From Ulota crispa (Eukaryota; Streptophyta; Bryopsida; Orthotrichales; Orthotrichaceae), in NCBI GenBank assembly GCA_963920765.1, contig OY987242.1, positions 12,364,789-12,428,788 of the forward strand: DNA of 64,000 nucleotides. Direction: 5' to 3'. Below the pieces are notes generated by a model, which saw only the letters and a program-made list of their open reading frames with translations, made no database searches and had not been told where the DNA came from. The position numbers were made by a program, and so were the translations under genes. This document shows, piece after piece, positions 23,701 through 36,300 of this stretch (position 1 is the first letter of the stretch; each line of letters begins with the position of its first letter).

Positions 23701-24070
23701 ATAGGTTATGAGATCCATTAGATAAACAAGGAATAAAAAAAACAAAGAAAATATAAGCATATAAAGACCACTTTTGCTTTGTTCATAGTTTTTTGGAGGT
23801 GCTTGACTTGACTAGAATACACATACTAGCATCACCAAAAGCACAAACATTGCAAGCAAAGATATTGTAGCTCTAATAGGGCGCCATAGTTGGACTTAAC
23901 GTATGTGTTGAAGAACCTCATGTATGTCAACAAGTATCAAAATCTGGAAACACTCCTTGAAATAGACTTATACTCTATTTACAAAGTTACTACTATTAAC
24001 TCACTACCACAATCCTCAATGTTCATATGAAGAACAAGTCTAAATGCAAGTATAGTCTTACATCATTCAA
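20765..24070. other. AT-rich stretch without a supported gene
   Basis: There are only short frames of low-complexity hydrophobic or basic composition, typical of AT-rich DNA. I saw no motifs, exons or clear repeats. The region lies inside the candidate giant element. Confidence 0.5.
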
Positions 24071-24072
24071 GA

Positions 24073-26160
24073 CTAGCTCAATTCCCCACTTTGGAGCTTC
24101 AAGTAGATCTCCTGAGCATTGTATAGCAGCACAAACAAGTCCACACTCCATAGCAAGAACAATAGAAGATCCTTGTGCCACCTCCTCAACCGCAAAATCT
24201 GCAATTCATTAAAACAACATACCCACTCACCTATATGAATGGACTTAAGAACCCTAATGAATTGGAAAGAGCATAAATACTTGTTCACTTCCTCTATAGA
24301 AGCACTTCAGCATTGCTTACACATCATGTGCTTCCCTATATCAACCTTGAAATAAACTTCATGGAAACAAAACTTTTGTGCGAAGACCTCTCAATTAAGA
24401 CTACAGTTTAATTTCTAGAACTATTCTATCCATGCCCATGAACTCACATAAAACAGTGAAGAAGACTGTAGAAAGAAACAACATGAACCTTCTAGAACAG
24501 CTCACCAATGTGAGCTTCAATGCAAACGTCCCAAAATGATTGAACAAGAACATGATAAAACATGTACCAGGGCCGTGAGGCCAACAATGAAATCTTTTGG
24601 GTCTTCAACATCTTGATCAGTGACGTAGACTCTTTTGACAAACTCTGCATTTGTGTTTGTGACAAACATTTAAAAAAAACATTCTTGCGACAAAATCCAG
24701 TAACAAAGAATCTTCTACAAAAGTACAAGGAAGCACATCTCTAGAATCACCCAATTCAGCGCTTGGATCTAACTTGGAGATGATATATAGCCTCTAGTTG
24801 CATCTCAACTCAAAGTGTGTGGAGATATTCAGCAGATAGAGCACTATATTTCTCGGCTAAAATGCCCAAGCAATAATAAGAACAGTGTTGGTACAACAAT
24901 GATGATGAACTCGGTGCATTGAGCTTTTTCTTTTACTTGGAGACCCTGGGCCACATCCAACGAGAGAAGGAAGCTCTCTTCAATTCCTTAAGAATTCATA
25001 ATTTTGCTACAACAACAAAGCATGCAAGCAATTGCTTTTGAATCTGCGCAGAGGTGATTGGGTATACAGAGAACAAATCGTGCATCAGTTTCCCTCAGAT
25101 AAATCGTGCATCAATTTCCCTCATACAAATCTGGGAAATGTAGCGCATGGAAACGCAATGCTAAAGTGCAAGGACAAGCAAACAGCCACTTCTAGTAAAG
25201 ATTGCACTGATGTGAACCCTGCCCTGGTAATCATGGATTTTGCCAAGGTGGCACTTCCTTTGCAAATAAAAACATTATGTAATTTTGCAAATGTGAACGC
25301 CACACAATTAGAGGTGTTCCAAAATTTTTGGGCTCCTAAAAACTAACCCTATTCTATATCTACACTCATGCCGTTGCTATAGTACCTAGTACTAATTTTT
25401 AATACAACTTCTTCAAAATGCCAAGTGGGAATTGAGCTTAACTCGGGATTGATAGTAGAGCCAACACAAAGTGAAAAGCTAAATTTGAGAACTTCCGCTA
25501 AATCTACCACACTTTTTGCTAAATCCACCATATTCCACCACGTTTAGGAATTTCATAAGGAAAATAAGGGTAGATTTCATGTTTTGTTGAATAACTTGAA
25601 GGAATGTAACAAGTTATCCCTTCCAAATCTGTTAAGTCGCTTGAAGCACACGGATACTTGAACAACACTCTCACTTTGACATAGACTAGGAATGAGGATG
25701 TTATAAGTTGTGACCACTTTGTTTCAAAAATAGCAAAAGAATGGTCCTATTATGAAGACCGCAAGTGGATTTAAATGAGGTTGTGTAGTACATAACTACT
25801 TTGTTTACACAAGAATTTTGCAATTGACCATGTGCTTGGCCCGTTTACATCATGATTTGGGGAGTAATTCCAACTTACAATCCCAGAAAGATTGTGAATC
25901 AAAGGAAAATTATATAGTAAAAGAATCAAAAAGACCGAAGTTTGGTACTTACTGTTTCTTCTCCTTCCATTTTTTGTTTTTCTTTGTTGCTTTTGTTTTT
26001 GGCTTTGCTGAAGTTGAAGTTGGGTCGGCTTTGTTGAAGTTGAATTTGGGTCATAACCTGGTGGAACATCTGGTCCCTTTCTCAACTGCCATTGCACAAT
26101 CTGGAAGAGTGTAAATTGAGCTTGCAGCACAGATGTAACACCATCTTCTAGTTGATTCAT
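24073..26160 (-). pseudogene. Fragments of an unidentified minus-strand gene
   Basis: Several coding-like blocks lie in order on the minus strand. A first-exon-like block begins at ATG 26,160 (MNQLEDGVTSVLQAQF, ending in a Q/K-rich stretch) and stops at a good donor A/GTAAGT at 25,953. A block at about 24,760-24,568 reads DVLPCTFVEDSLLLDFVARM, then changes frame at a run of T and continues NTNAEFVKRVYVTDQDVEDP up to a donor at 24,568. A block from an AG acceptor at 24,198 down to about 24,075 reads FAVEEVAQGSSIVLAMECG and later LLEAPKWGIELV. The amino-acid make-up looks like real helical-repeat protein rather than noise. I do not recognise the family. The frame change and missing pieces mark it as broken. 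It could be host gene fragments captured by the surrounding element. Confidence 0.35.
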
Positions 26161-26189
26161 GATGACAAAACACTCAAGATGAATCAAGG

Positions 26190-27420
26190 GTTAGCAAGCA
26201 CCCGCAAGACAACATTCCCAACACTGCAACAACAGTCGCCCGTAGTTTTCAAATGACTGTCACCGGAAACATATGCAGCGTCTCACAAAGCTTTAGGGTT
26301 TGGGATTTCTGTCTACCTATCATTACATCGTCAGCACTCCTCCTTCTCGATGACGTAGGCCTCCACGCACAAGAGCATTTGCAGCAGCCGGGCTGTAGTT
26401 TATACTAGTGACCTAATGCAAAAGTAAGGGACAAGTTTGCACTTCAGAGACTAGCATGCGTAACACTGCAATTATAATAAGAGAAACTTTCAACTTTCCT
26501 TACAGTATACATTACTTTGAACCCTTAGGTATCTAAAATATATTGACCGTATGGACATTGATGCTTGCAGGTACGGAGTTTAGTTGCACACAAGCATTTG
26601 CCACTCATTGAGCACAATCAAACAGAGGCAATTTCCATTCCTAGGTTTAAGTTTCCAGTGCACCTGTCCGATCAGGAACCTAGAGGACAAGAGGAAAGAG
26701 CTAGATTTCCTGAATCTAGGAGCACACAACGGCAACAAAGCGCTCCATCAGGAACAAAGAAGGGTTGGGGATGGAGACGAAATGAGTGAACCCTAATAAC
26801 TAAGGCCGCACCAAGCACAAGGAATGCACAAGACAAAGTGAGCCAACCTAAAAGCGTAACAAACACCACCCACCAAGCAAGCACGGAGCACAAAAAGTGG
26901 ACTAGAAAAGGTAGGAGCTCTCGGAGCAGAAAGTGAGGACAAGAGAAGGCAGGAGCTCTTGCGCAAGCAAGCACAGAGAGGACGAGAGAAGGCAAGAGCT
27001 CTCCCGGCCCTCAGAGAAGTTAGATAAGATTACAGAAACTATTCTTGGTTGCATGAGAGACTAATAAGAGACACAGAGCCAGCAGATTTGCGTGACGGGA
27101 CGGAGTCAGCAAATTCATGCAAAGGGATGGAGGCTGCGACTTGCGCAAAGGAACGGAGGCTGCAGACTTGCGCAACGAGAGGGAGCCAACAGACTCGCAC
27201 AGCTGCGCAAGTGTGGTGACCGAAGCCAAGACTCAAGAGGTAAGGTTCATTTCCCAAACTTCAGAGATTTTCAGCCTGTAACTGTGAACTTTAAAGGTTT
27301 TTAGCCTATGACCATGGACTTTAAATAAACTCAGTTTATGGCAGTAAATCTTACAACAATGCCGGGTATCAATTTTAATCCTATCAAGACTGAACTTATG
27401 ATTGTCATCCACAATGAAAA
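26190..27420. other. Non-coding stretch, no gene seen
   Basis: The base composition is less AT-rich than around it, especially 26,560-27,240. Short frames occur on both strands but none has recognisable protein character. Words such as CAGACTTGCGCAA and GACTTGCGCAAAGG recur at 27,135-27,175, a small degenerate tandem repeat. Confidence 0.4.
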
Positions 27421-27422
27421 TA

Positions 27423-28110
27423 GTGGGTGTCAAACCTGGCATATTTGAAGGTTTCAGGATAACTCTGTCTAGATTTTTTTGTAAAATTATGGGATGGTGG
27501 GTGAACCAAATTCTCCAAAGTTATCACCCTTTCAAAGCTTCATAAACTACTTGATAAAAATTTGAGTAAGTCTTCATAACTTATGTATGGGATAATGTCA
27601 CAAAGATTGATGTGTGATACTAAAGAGGGAGGGTGTGATATTAAAGAGGGAGGTTGTGATATTAAAGAGGGAGGGTGTGATATTAAAGAGGGAGGGTGTG
27701 ATATTAAAGAAGGAGGGTGTGATATCAAAAAGGGAGGGTGTGATATTAAAAAGGTTAGGGTGTGATATTAAAGAGGTTAGGGAGTGATATTACAAAGGTA
27801 ATTTAGATTTTAGTAATATGATTAGTAATAACACTATCATCTTTAATGTCACACCCTCCCTCTTTAATATCACGACCTCTCTCTTTAGTATCACACTCTC
27901 CCTATTTAGTATCACAGTCTCCCTCTAGAAGAGAGCTAAAAGATCACTTGATAACTTTTATAAAGAGAGGCCATAACTCGTTTAAGTTCTCAACCACCTC
28001 TAGAGGTGGGTGATGAAGTTATCATGCCTTATAACTTCAAAAAGTGGTTGAGTTGTGGGGTGGACCCAACCAAACTTGTTGGGTCGGAAATAGCTAGGTT
28101 TGACACCCAC
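27423..28110. mobile_element. TIR element of 688 bp carrying a hairpin of 21-bp repeats
   Basis: The ends are GTGGGTGTCAAACCT and its reverse complement AGGTTTGACACCCAC, flanked by TA on both sides (27,421-27,422 and 28,111-28,112). The interior has a tandem array of a 21-bp unit followed by inverted copies of the same unit. No transposase is encoded, so it is non-autonomous. TA flanks suggest a Tc1/mariner-like mover; a 3-bp AAT duplication is the alternative reading. Confidence 0.7.
27611..27925. repeat. 21-bp tandem repeats with an inverted arm
   Basis: The unit TGTGATATTAAAGAGGGAGGG repeats about nine times from 27,611 to 27,800 with small changes, including GGTTAG variants near the end. 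From 27,846 to 27,925 about four copies run in the opposite orientation (TCACACCCTCCCTCTTTAAT). The two blocks could pair as a stem of about 80 bp or more with a loop of about 45 bp. The uniform spacing without unique spacers rules out a CRISPR-like layout. Confidence 0.85.
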
Positions 28111-28454
28111 TAATGGCATTGCGTTTCTCAAACAATTTTATAACGTGTTCGTTGTTTGAGAAGCCAAATTATGGTCTTTACAATCTCAATAAGGTAAGTA
28201 ACAAAAATATTTGAGAGAAATTGAAACTTACTTTATGAAGTTTAGATTTGCACTTTCATAATATATAACTTGTACAAAATATCTTCTCAATTTGAACTTG
28301 TCCAACAATCAATAAATATTGTAAAAACAAACAAACAAAAACAACAAATACTTAAAAATACAATAAACACTTACAAACAAAAGACATGTACTATATCCTG
28401 TTTATTGTGATAATTTTTTATCTTCTTTTTTTAATTGAAATGTGTTATTTTATT

Positions 28455-28668
28455 GGGAAATTTTCATGGATACACCTAAAGTTGGCAATATTATCACAAA
28501 TACCCCTGAAGGTTTAGTAATATCACAAATATCCTCAATCAACAACTTCTATACTGATGCCTTTTCTAGGTACCTATGAAGCGGCTTGTTTTCGGAATTT
28601 GTGATATTATTGAAACTTTGTGGATATTCCTGATACACTGCAAACTTCAGGGGTATTTGTGATAGTTC
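28455..28668. mobile_element. Small foldback MITE, copy A
   Basis: The two halves are imperfect inverted repeats built from ATCACAAATACCCCTGAAG and AATATCACAAAT words, with an outer end GGGAAATTTTCATGGATAC. A second copy lies inverted at 31,251-31,469. There is no coding capacity. Confidence 0.7.
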
Positions 28669-28669
28669 C

Positions 28670-31250
28670 TCTAAAAAAATAGCAATTGTTTATCAACAAC
28701 ATCTAGTTGTTGACTTTGGAAAAATGTTATGTGTATATTGGGAAAGCTGATGTGGTTTGATATGGTATCTCTAGTGTATAAATTGAAATGCATGGTTTGG
28801 AATTTTATAACATTTAGGAGCTTATGAATACAATCACTTATAAAGTGGACTTTTTTTGGTCAAATATAGAAACAACTAATTAAGATAAATGATGTTGGGT
28901 GAAAATAAAACAACAAATTAATGCTTTGAAGCGGTAAGAGTTGATTCCATTGTCAATTTTTGCAAAAAATTAAAAGAATTCAAGGGTTTTTTTAGCTTTG
29001 ATTTGGAAGCTTCTGTTGCGTTACACATGAGCTAATAAAACATGCAAAATTTTGAAAATTTTGAAATGTTTAAGGACAAGAGAAATTCATAATGAAAAGT
29101 TCATAGTAAAGTGAATGGTTTGTAAATTTGTCATTTGTTTGTTTTTGTTAAGTTTTTCTACTTTATAACTTGTAAAGAATAATTTGAATTTTTTAATTTT
29201 GTTCAGCTATGACAGCAACACCCATAACCATCACCTTTAAAATCTTGAAAAATTTGTGGAAGCGAATAGATGTAATTACAAGGATGTGCAACATATGAAC
29301 ATGAATTCTTGGTGTTGGTATTAGGTGCAATTGCAATAATCTTTTTAAAAACTCACAACTTATTCTCACAATATCCAAACAATACATTTGAAAGTTCAAT
29401 CTCATCATTTTTCTCTTGCTAATAGGATCATTTAATGTGCTGGATGTTTATTAATATTCATCATGTTCAAAACCCTCAATTTGACGGTTATGGGTGCTGC
29501 TAACTTAATTTGTATTATAATTCAAAATAACACATTCATAGAATTTGGTCAAAGTATCAACATATTTCAAGCAACATTAGAGTAAAGATTCATCATCCAA
29601 TCGTTTGGTTAAAAAGAAATGTGAAAGGGGCATTTCTAATATTTGCTTTCAAATAATAAATATTCAGTATTTGTGTATTAAGGAAGAACGCATTTACATC
29701 TAATGCAATAAAGCCACGCCTGAATGTGTTCAAATGAGTATCAAAGCATGTTTCCATTTATCAATTGAAGTGTGCGCGGGGTGTATAACACGTCTTCTAG
29801 GAACTTTTGGGGCAATATAATTGATGACCTTAGAAAAGTATAGGAACAAGTTTCACAGTTTTGCATGTTTTTTTCTTTTTTGTAGAGGTTTCTACAGAAT
29901 CACAAAACATCCAATCTCAACTAGTCACATAGTTGAAAAAATCAAAAAAATTAAATTATTTTAAAGCATATTTCTATATGTTTTTTATTTGTTTTGTTAA
30001 GCGCTTACAATAAGCAATTGCAGTCATTCCTGGTTGACATATTGAATAATGGCACTCTTAGTGGTTAACATTAGAGACCACCAAACCATGTTTTGGTTCA
30101 ATCATTCATGATTGATATATTGAATAATGGCACTCTCAGTGGTTAACCCTTTAGAGACCATCAAACCATGTTTTGGTTCAAGAGGGTGGTTTTTGACTTC
30201 AACAGTAAAATTGCTCAGCAATTTGGAAATTGGTCTTGCAAAACGCTTGTCATCACAAGAATTTTTCATCCAACCAAAAATAATAATGGAATTGGGTTTG
30301 TAAGATGATAAATAACGGTGTTTATACAACATGGTCTCAAAATACTTATCCATATTTGGTCAAAGATGGATCAAAGCAACAACACAATACATCAAACATC
30401 TAGTAAGAATGTCAAATTACAATTGCGTAGTCCTAAAAAATCTCAAATTGCTTAAGAAATATGCTTGTATTGTTTCTTTATATGGTAGTAGTATAATTGT
30501 AGTATGTGAAGATCTTTTGAAATGCTGTTGTTATTTCATCTTGAAAATTTGTCATTCTACATTTAAGGCCAATTTTTGATTTTTTTCACCAACTGGATTA
30601 TCCATAGCATTTATCAAATTTATTGTAAACCCTTACTTGGGTAGCACATGAAGTGGGATTTTTTACCCTTTTTGTCCAGTCAACCACACCTTGTGATTGC
30701 TATTTTTATCCAATTTGTGTGAAACTTGTCTTACTGGAAAGATGGGAAACCTCGCTTTCTAGAAATAAAAGGCTCTTCTCAAGCAAAGCTTACATGAAGC
30801 AATAAGATCCAAAACCACACAAGCATGAAAACTAAAGATTTTCCACCTACAATTCACTCAGTCATTATAATATTTCACCTCCAATGGTAGATATGGTTAA
30901 AATCTTCATATGTTACAGCAAACAAGGTATTATTTCCATTTGTACAGTTGGATTATGAAAATTGGGTCCATATTTTGATTTAATTGCACATCCAAGTTTA
31001 CTACCCCGATTTCTAGTGGATTTTGTGAAAATATGTGTGGTTTTTAAAGGGTTAAAGTCGCTTAATTCTTGTTGAAGCTCAATTGAGAAAGATACTAGAA
31101 CCTTCTAGCAAGGGAATTTTGGGCTACTTTACGCCTCAAGTAAAGGTTAATTTGTAGTTGGTGTAAGTCAAAATCTTGGGCTCTTATTGGTTGATATTTT
31201 TGGAAATGGCTCCAAAGCTTATACGCCAGAAGTCACAACCAATTTTTTTA
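28670..31250. other. AT-rich stretch with a local duplication, no supported gene
   Basis: A minus-strand frame at 30,353-30,102 (beginning MDKYFETMLYKHRYLSSYKP) has somewhat protein-like composition but overlaps the local duplication at 30,102-30,180, has no flanking exons that I can find, and is not recognised. Nothing else is supported. Confidence 0.4.
30024..30180. repeat. Tandem duplication, two copies of about 78 bp
   Basis: The block TATTGAATAATGGCACTCT followed by AGTGGTTAAC and ending CAAACCATGTTTTGGTTCAA appears at 30,024-30,101 and again at 30,102-30,180 with a few substitutions and a small insertion. This is a recent local duplication in otherwise unremarkable DNA. Confidence 0.85.
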
Positions 31251-31469
31251 GGGGAACATTCAAAAATACCCTTGAAGTTTGCAGGGTATCACAAATACCC
31301 ACAAAGTTTTAGTAATATCACAAATTCTAGAAAGAAGCCACATCACAGGTACCCGGAAAGAGCGGTCAATAAAGAAGTTGTTAGTCAAAGGATATCTGTG
31401 ATTTTATTGAAACTTCAGGGGTATTCATGATAATACTGCAAACTGCAGGGGTATCCATGAAATTTTCCC
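31251..31469. mobile_element. Small foldback MITE, copy B (opposite orientation to copy A)
   Basis: Its left half matches the reverse complement of the right half of copy A (GAAGTTTGCAG, ATATCACAAATTC words) and its right end reverse-complements to AGGGAAAATTTCATGGATAC, matching the left end of copy A. Two copies within 3 kb show this is a repeat family. Confidence 0.7.
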
Positions 31470-33387
31470 TATTTTATTTATGATCCACTAGTGTATGTAT
31501 GTTTAATTTAAATTGATATACCAATTTCCTTTCAAGTTTCAGTACTTGCATATATAGTGAAATGATTTTCACTTGTGAGATTCACCACATTTACGTGTGA
31601 ATTTGTTTATGACATATAATAGTGTAGTATATGAGTGATTGTATAGGGCAATCATGGATATTTTGGTTTTTAGTTTTAAAAATTAACCAAAAATATATTG
31701 AATTACAAAAAATCACAACCCCCAAATTTTCATTTTTGAGTATGCATTTATCAATTCAAATATACTAAGAACTACCAATTATCATCGTTTGATCATTCTC
31801 ACATTTCAAAAAATTGTCTTCACTCTAAGCAAGAATAAAATTTCACTATCTTTTTTTATTTTAATGCATTATGTATGTGGTCGTATCAGTAGTGGTGGAA
31901 AAAACCATCAAAAACTAATTCACCTAGGTAGTATTTACCATATATCATGGGCCCTTAATAGTTAAGTTACAAAGTTTCTTATAAATATTTAAAAAGGTAA
32001 TGATATTTGCAAAAAGGTCATGCAAGAAATCATCTTATATACAAAACAATCTTAATGCATTTAAATTTTTATTTTAAACACATATACCATAGTAGTGCAA
32101 ACCAAATTTCTATGGTAAGAAAACCATGCCTATTAGTCCTACTTCAAATATCAATACAATATTCAATTTTTTGAGAATGATCTAGTTTTCAAGTTGAAGT
32201 AAAAATTACATTTAGGTAGCTTCATCTAGATATTTTAGCTCAAGTTAAATATAAGGCACGTTCATGATAAACACTTATAAAAGAAAGAAAGAGGTAGAAG
32301 TTCTCTAAACCATTAAGAAGACATTGTTTGTGATTTGGGGCAGAATTGTTATCTTTCTCAAAAGAATTGAAATACTTCATTAAAGGCCCATTCACATTCA
32401 AAAGCAATTAATGCACTCAAGAAGTTTGTTTATAGATAAAAAATGAAAGAAAACATCTTATGAATTCTAAGACAGAACTATATTTCACAATTCATAAACC
32501 AATTTTTGGCTTGGTTGAGATTTAGGGCTCAAACGTTGTTGCATGCTTGATTGATGTGAGCTTGTAATGAAACTAAAGAAGTTGCAATATCATAAAGTAT
32601 ATGAAAGAATTTTCATCCAAGTTTTTTGTCAAGGCTATTTATTGGTCATGGTTTTTATAAGCTATATAATGCTTATTCAAAGTTTCAAACAATTTTGAAG
32701 TAGAAAATGAGATTCTAAATACACAAAGACTTATAAAAATAAAAGAATGGTGTGAAAGTTGTGTATTTTAAATGGAATTTTGACCAAAATTTGCAAAGGA
32801 TTTAAATAAATAAAAAATAGAAGTGTATGTCAAGCAAGATTCAAAAGCACTAAAAATTTTGAGAAAGAAGAAGCATACAAGAATAATTCATGAATAAATT
32901 TTTGGTTGAAAGGTGTTGGCTTGGGAAAATGCATGGGATTTTTCATTTTCCATTACATACAATATAAATTCCTAACTTCATAATGTAATGATGCCTTGTT
33001 TTAGATAACTTAAAAATTGCATACGGAATTTTTCATTAGGCTATTTTCAATTCAATATGAATTCAACAGGAGTGTAATAGTTTTTTTCTCTTTGAAGCAA
33101 TATTTTTTGTTAACTATATTGTTATAGAATAATTACAAAAGAACATTGACAAATTATAGGTGATGCATCAAAAAACATAAAAGTGCCACCTTTGTGTCCT
33201 AGATGTATGGAAAGAGTGATCATACAAAGTATACAAGGTAATTATGCTACATGATATGAAAGGCTAATTGTTTTTTGATATTTATAAAGAGATTAATCAA
33301 AAAATTTAAAATTTTAAAGTTTTAGGAAAAACTTTTAAAAGACTTAGTTCATAAATTGTTCAAAAAGCTTATCAAAAGGATTTACTA
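31470..33387. other. AT-rich stretch, no gene seen
   Basis: No supported coding, RNA or repeat feature. Frames are short and low in complexity. It precedes the transposase-like gene and could hold its promoter. Confidence 0.4.
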
Positions 33388-36300
33388 ATGCTGATCAAGT
33401 TTTTGGTGTACAATATTGAAGTGATGGCAAATGATGCATTTGGAAGCCCAATACTTGTTCCTCAAAATGGAATACAAACAGGCCGCACGAGAGGCATTGT
33501 TGGAGATCGAATTCTTCGCGTTGCTCGTGCATTGTCATTTGAAGAGAACCATTCAAACACCAATCAAAACGTTGTGCAACAACATAAAGGAGTAGTCAAT
33601 TTGTTAGATAAAGATAGACACGTTGTTGGTATGGGCATAATACAAGACTCTATCAAATGCGGAATGGAACTACACCAAATGAAGTTGTTTCCTTTAGAGA
33701 TTGCTGTACAAGTTACAAATGTTATAGACAAGAGAGCTTGGACAGGAGAGCTCATTGGTGAACGTCTTGGTCAATGCCAAGGTTTGATTATACGTTGGGA
33801 GAGACTATTATTACAAACTGTCAAATGTCCTCAACAGAGTACCAATGCATCTAGTAGTGGCGAACAGAACGTCATGTTTTTGCCTATATCATCATCCCAA
33901 TTTGAGTTTCATGAAGACAAAGAGAATGTGAGCCCATAAGCGGTGTCTTCAAGTACTCCACCACAATCAAATCCTGCAAATCAATCATCTTCAATGACGT
34001 AGAGCTCTCAAACTAGTGCAAAGAATATTCCATATGTGGATGGTTTAGCTCCAGAGAGATCTAGAAAGAGGTATTCTATGCAGAATCGATGGACAAGAAT
34101 TCCAAAACCACGGGAGAAGGGCAAATCAATTCACTCGAAAGTTACAATAACAAGTGTTAGAGCTGCTAAAGAAAGAGGAGGTTGCAAACAAAATTGTTTG
34201 AAGGACGTCAACGAAAAGTACATTTTGGATTAACGTTACATGGCATGGGCGCAAAAATACGAAGGCAGAGCAACATGGATCCTCCAAATGTTGAATGTGT
34301 TTTATACACATATAGAAGGAACAAGAAGGGATAAGTTTGTAACAAAGTTGGATGGCATTGAGGTTTGCAATGCATGCTATGCAACGGCCGTGGGCTATTC
34401 GCAAATGCCTTTCAAACAACTGAAATAGTGTCATCAAGTGTATAGAAAAGTTGCAGCTATTCATGGAAACACGTGCAAGGTGAAAGAAAGTGCAAAAGTA
34501 TCTGCTATACGGGAGTGTTTTGCGGTCTTTGTAAATGAAGCTCGTTGCCCTCAACCAAATCGACAAGTACAACAAAAACATGACAATACGGTTGTGCCAT
34601 TGATTTTGCTTCCAATGAACACAACAAAGTTGGATGTGTTTCATTATGTGAATGAGGAGGTGAAGAAGATACATGATGGAGAATTGCTTTCAATTACATC
34701 ATTCTGCAAGATATGGCGTATAGAATTTTCACATGTACAAATTCCGCCATTTTCTAGATTTTCAAAATGTTTCCATTGTTGGGAGTATAAGTGTAGGATG
34801 GAAGCAATAAATAATACAACCGCCAAATCACAGATCAAGAACATGTTCATGGTGCACATCCGCCATCAAATGGAAGAGCGGCGCAATTATTGGGCATTCA
34901 AGAGGTCATTGATAATATCTCCAAATGTGTACATGTGTTTAATTATTGATGGCATGGATCGGAACACAACAATGGTTCCAAAAATGAGACAAACGATGAA
35001 AAACATAGAGTCTCGGTTTGTAAAGACTCATTTCTGCGGAGTACTTGTACACGGGATTGGGTTGTATGCAGATGTGTGGATAGACGCACACCATAAGCAT
35101 GACAACAATCAAGTCATCACATCAGTGATGTATGCAATAGTAGATGTGAGAAGAAAAAAAGGTGCGTTGCCTTCAACATTGCAAATTCAAGCGGATAACT
35201 GCACTTGAGAGAACAAGAACATGTACATGTTTAGTCTTTGTGCTTCATTAGTAGGAATGGGTTACTTCAATGAAGTACAAGTTTGTTTTCTTTTAGTAGG
35301 GCACACTCATGAAGACATTGATCAATGTTTTAGCATAATCTCCAACACGTTGAAAAGAACAAACATAGATTTGTTGAAGGAATTATTGGAACTTGTGAAA
35401 AAGGGCAGTTTGTATACAGAGGCCTTTGTGAATGCACGACATTTGGAGAATGTGTGGAACTGGAAAGAGTTTATTACTCCTCATCTATTGAGGGGAGGTG
35501 ATCAGCTGGTAGGCATAACTTTTCCACACCACATGAGGTTTTATATGGAGAACAGCATGCCAATAGTTCAGCACAAGCACTTCATAGAAGATATTTGGAT
35601 ACCTGTAGAGGGACACTTATGTTTGAAGTCTATACCAGACAAAAGCACAAAGCCAGATTTTGCAGAAGTGTTTAGTCTAGATGGTAGAGAGTTGAAAGCT
35701 TTAGAAGAGTTCATTGTGTATAAAGAGAGGTGTGTAGAAAGACTTCAGGATGTGGAGATAAACTTGCAAGCAATTGATGAAACATAATGGCTTATGTGGT
35801 ATCTCAAGGATTTTCTCACAAGAGATAGAATTGCAGAAAGAGAGATATCTTTTTGGCCACATGAAGAAGAAATGAACAACAGTGAAGATGGTATTAACCA
35901 AACAACCATGGTAGTTGACAAAGATTCAAGGATAGTGGACACAATGATAGACCGAATCATGGCGACCATGCCGAATTCTAAGAGTCGAGGTTACTTTGGG
36001 CCTCGCAATACCAAACCTTCACAAACATTAGTGACCAGACGGAGTTGAAGGAGGATAGGCAGAAGATCAAAACAAACTTCAACATTTGCTCCGATTGAAA
36101 TGGTAGAAGATCCTTTTCCAACTTATAATCCAAAAACTGATGTCCAAATTGGGCATTTTGCAGCCCTCACTGTTGAAGAAAATGAAGTATGAGCTGGCAT
36201 ATCTTTTTATGTGGCAAAGGTATTGGAATTTGGACAACGCTCATGGGGAACAAAGATGAAAGTGATTTGGTATTGGCCTATTTTAGCAACAGGAGTTGAA

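Noticed and set aside
27611..27800. Regular 21-bp repeats that could be read as a CRISPR array
   Set aside because: There are no unique spacers between repeats, the setting is a plant nuclear transposon, and inverted copies follow. It is a tandem repeat.
34126..34674. Minus-strand frame of 182 codons
   Set aside because: It is antisense to the transposase-like gene, crosses its conserved part, and has no recognisable motif.
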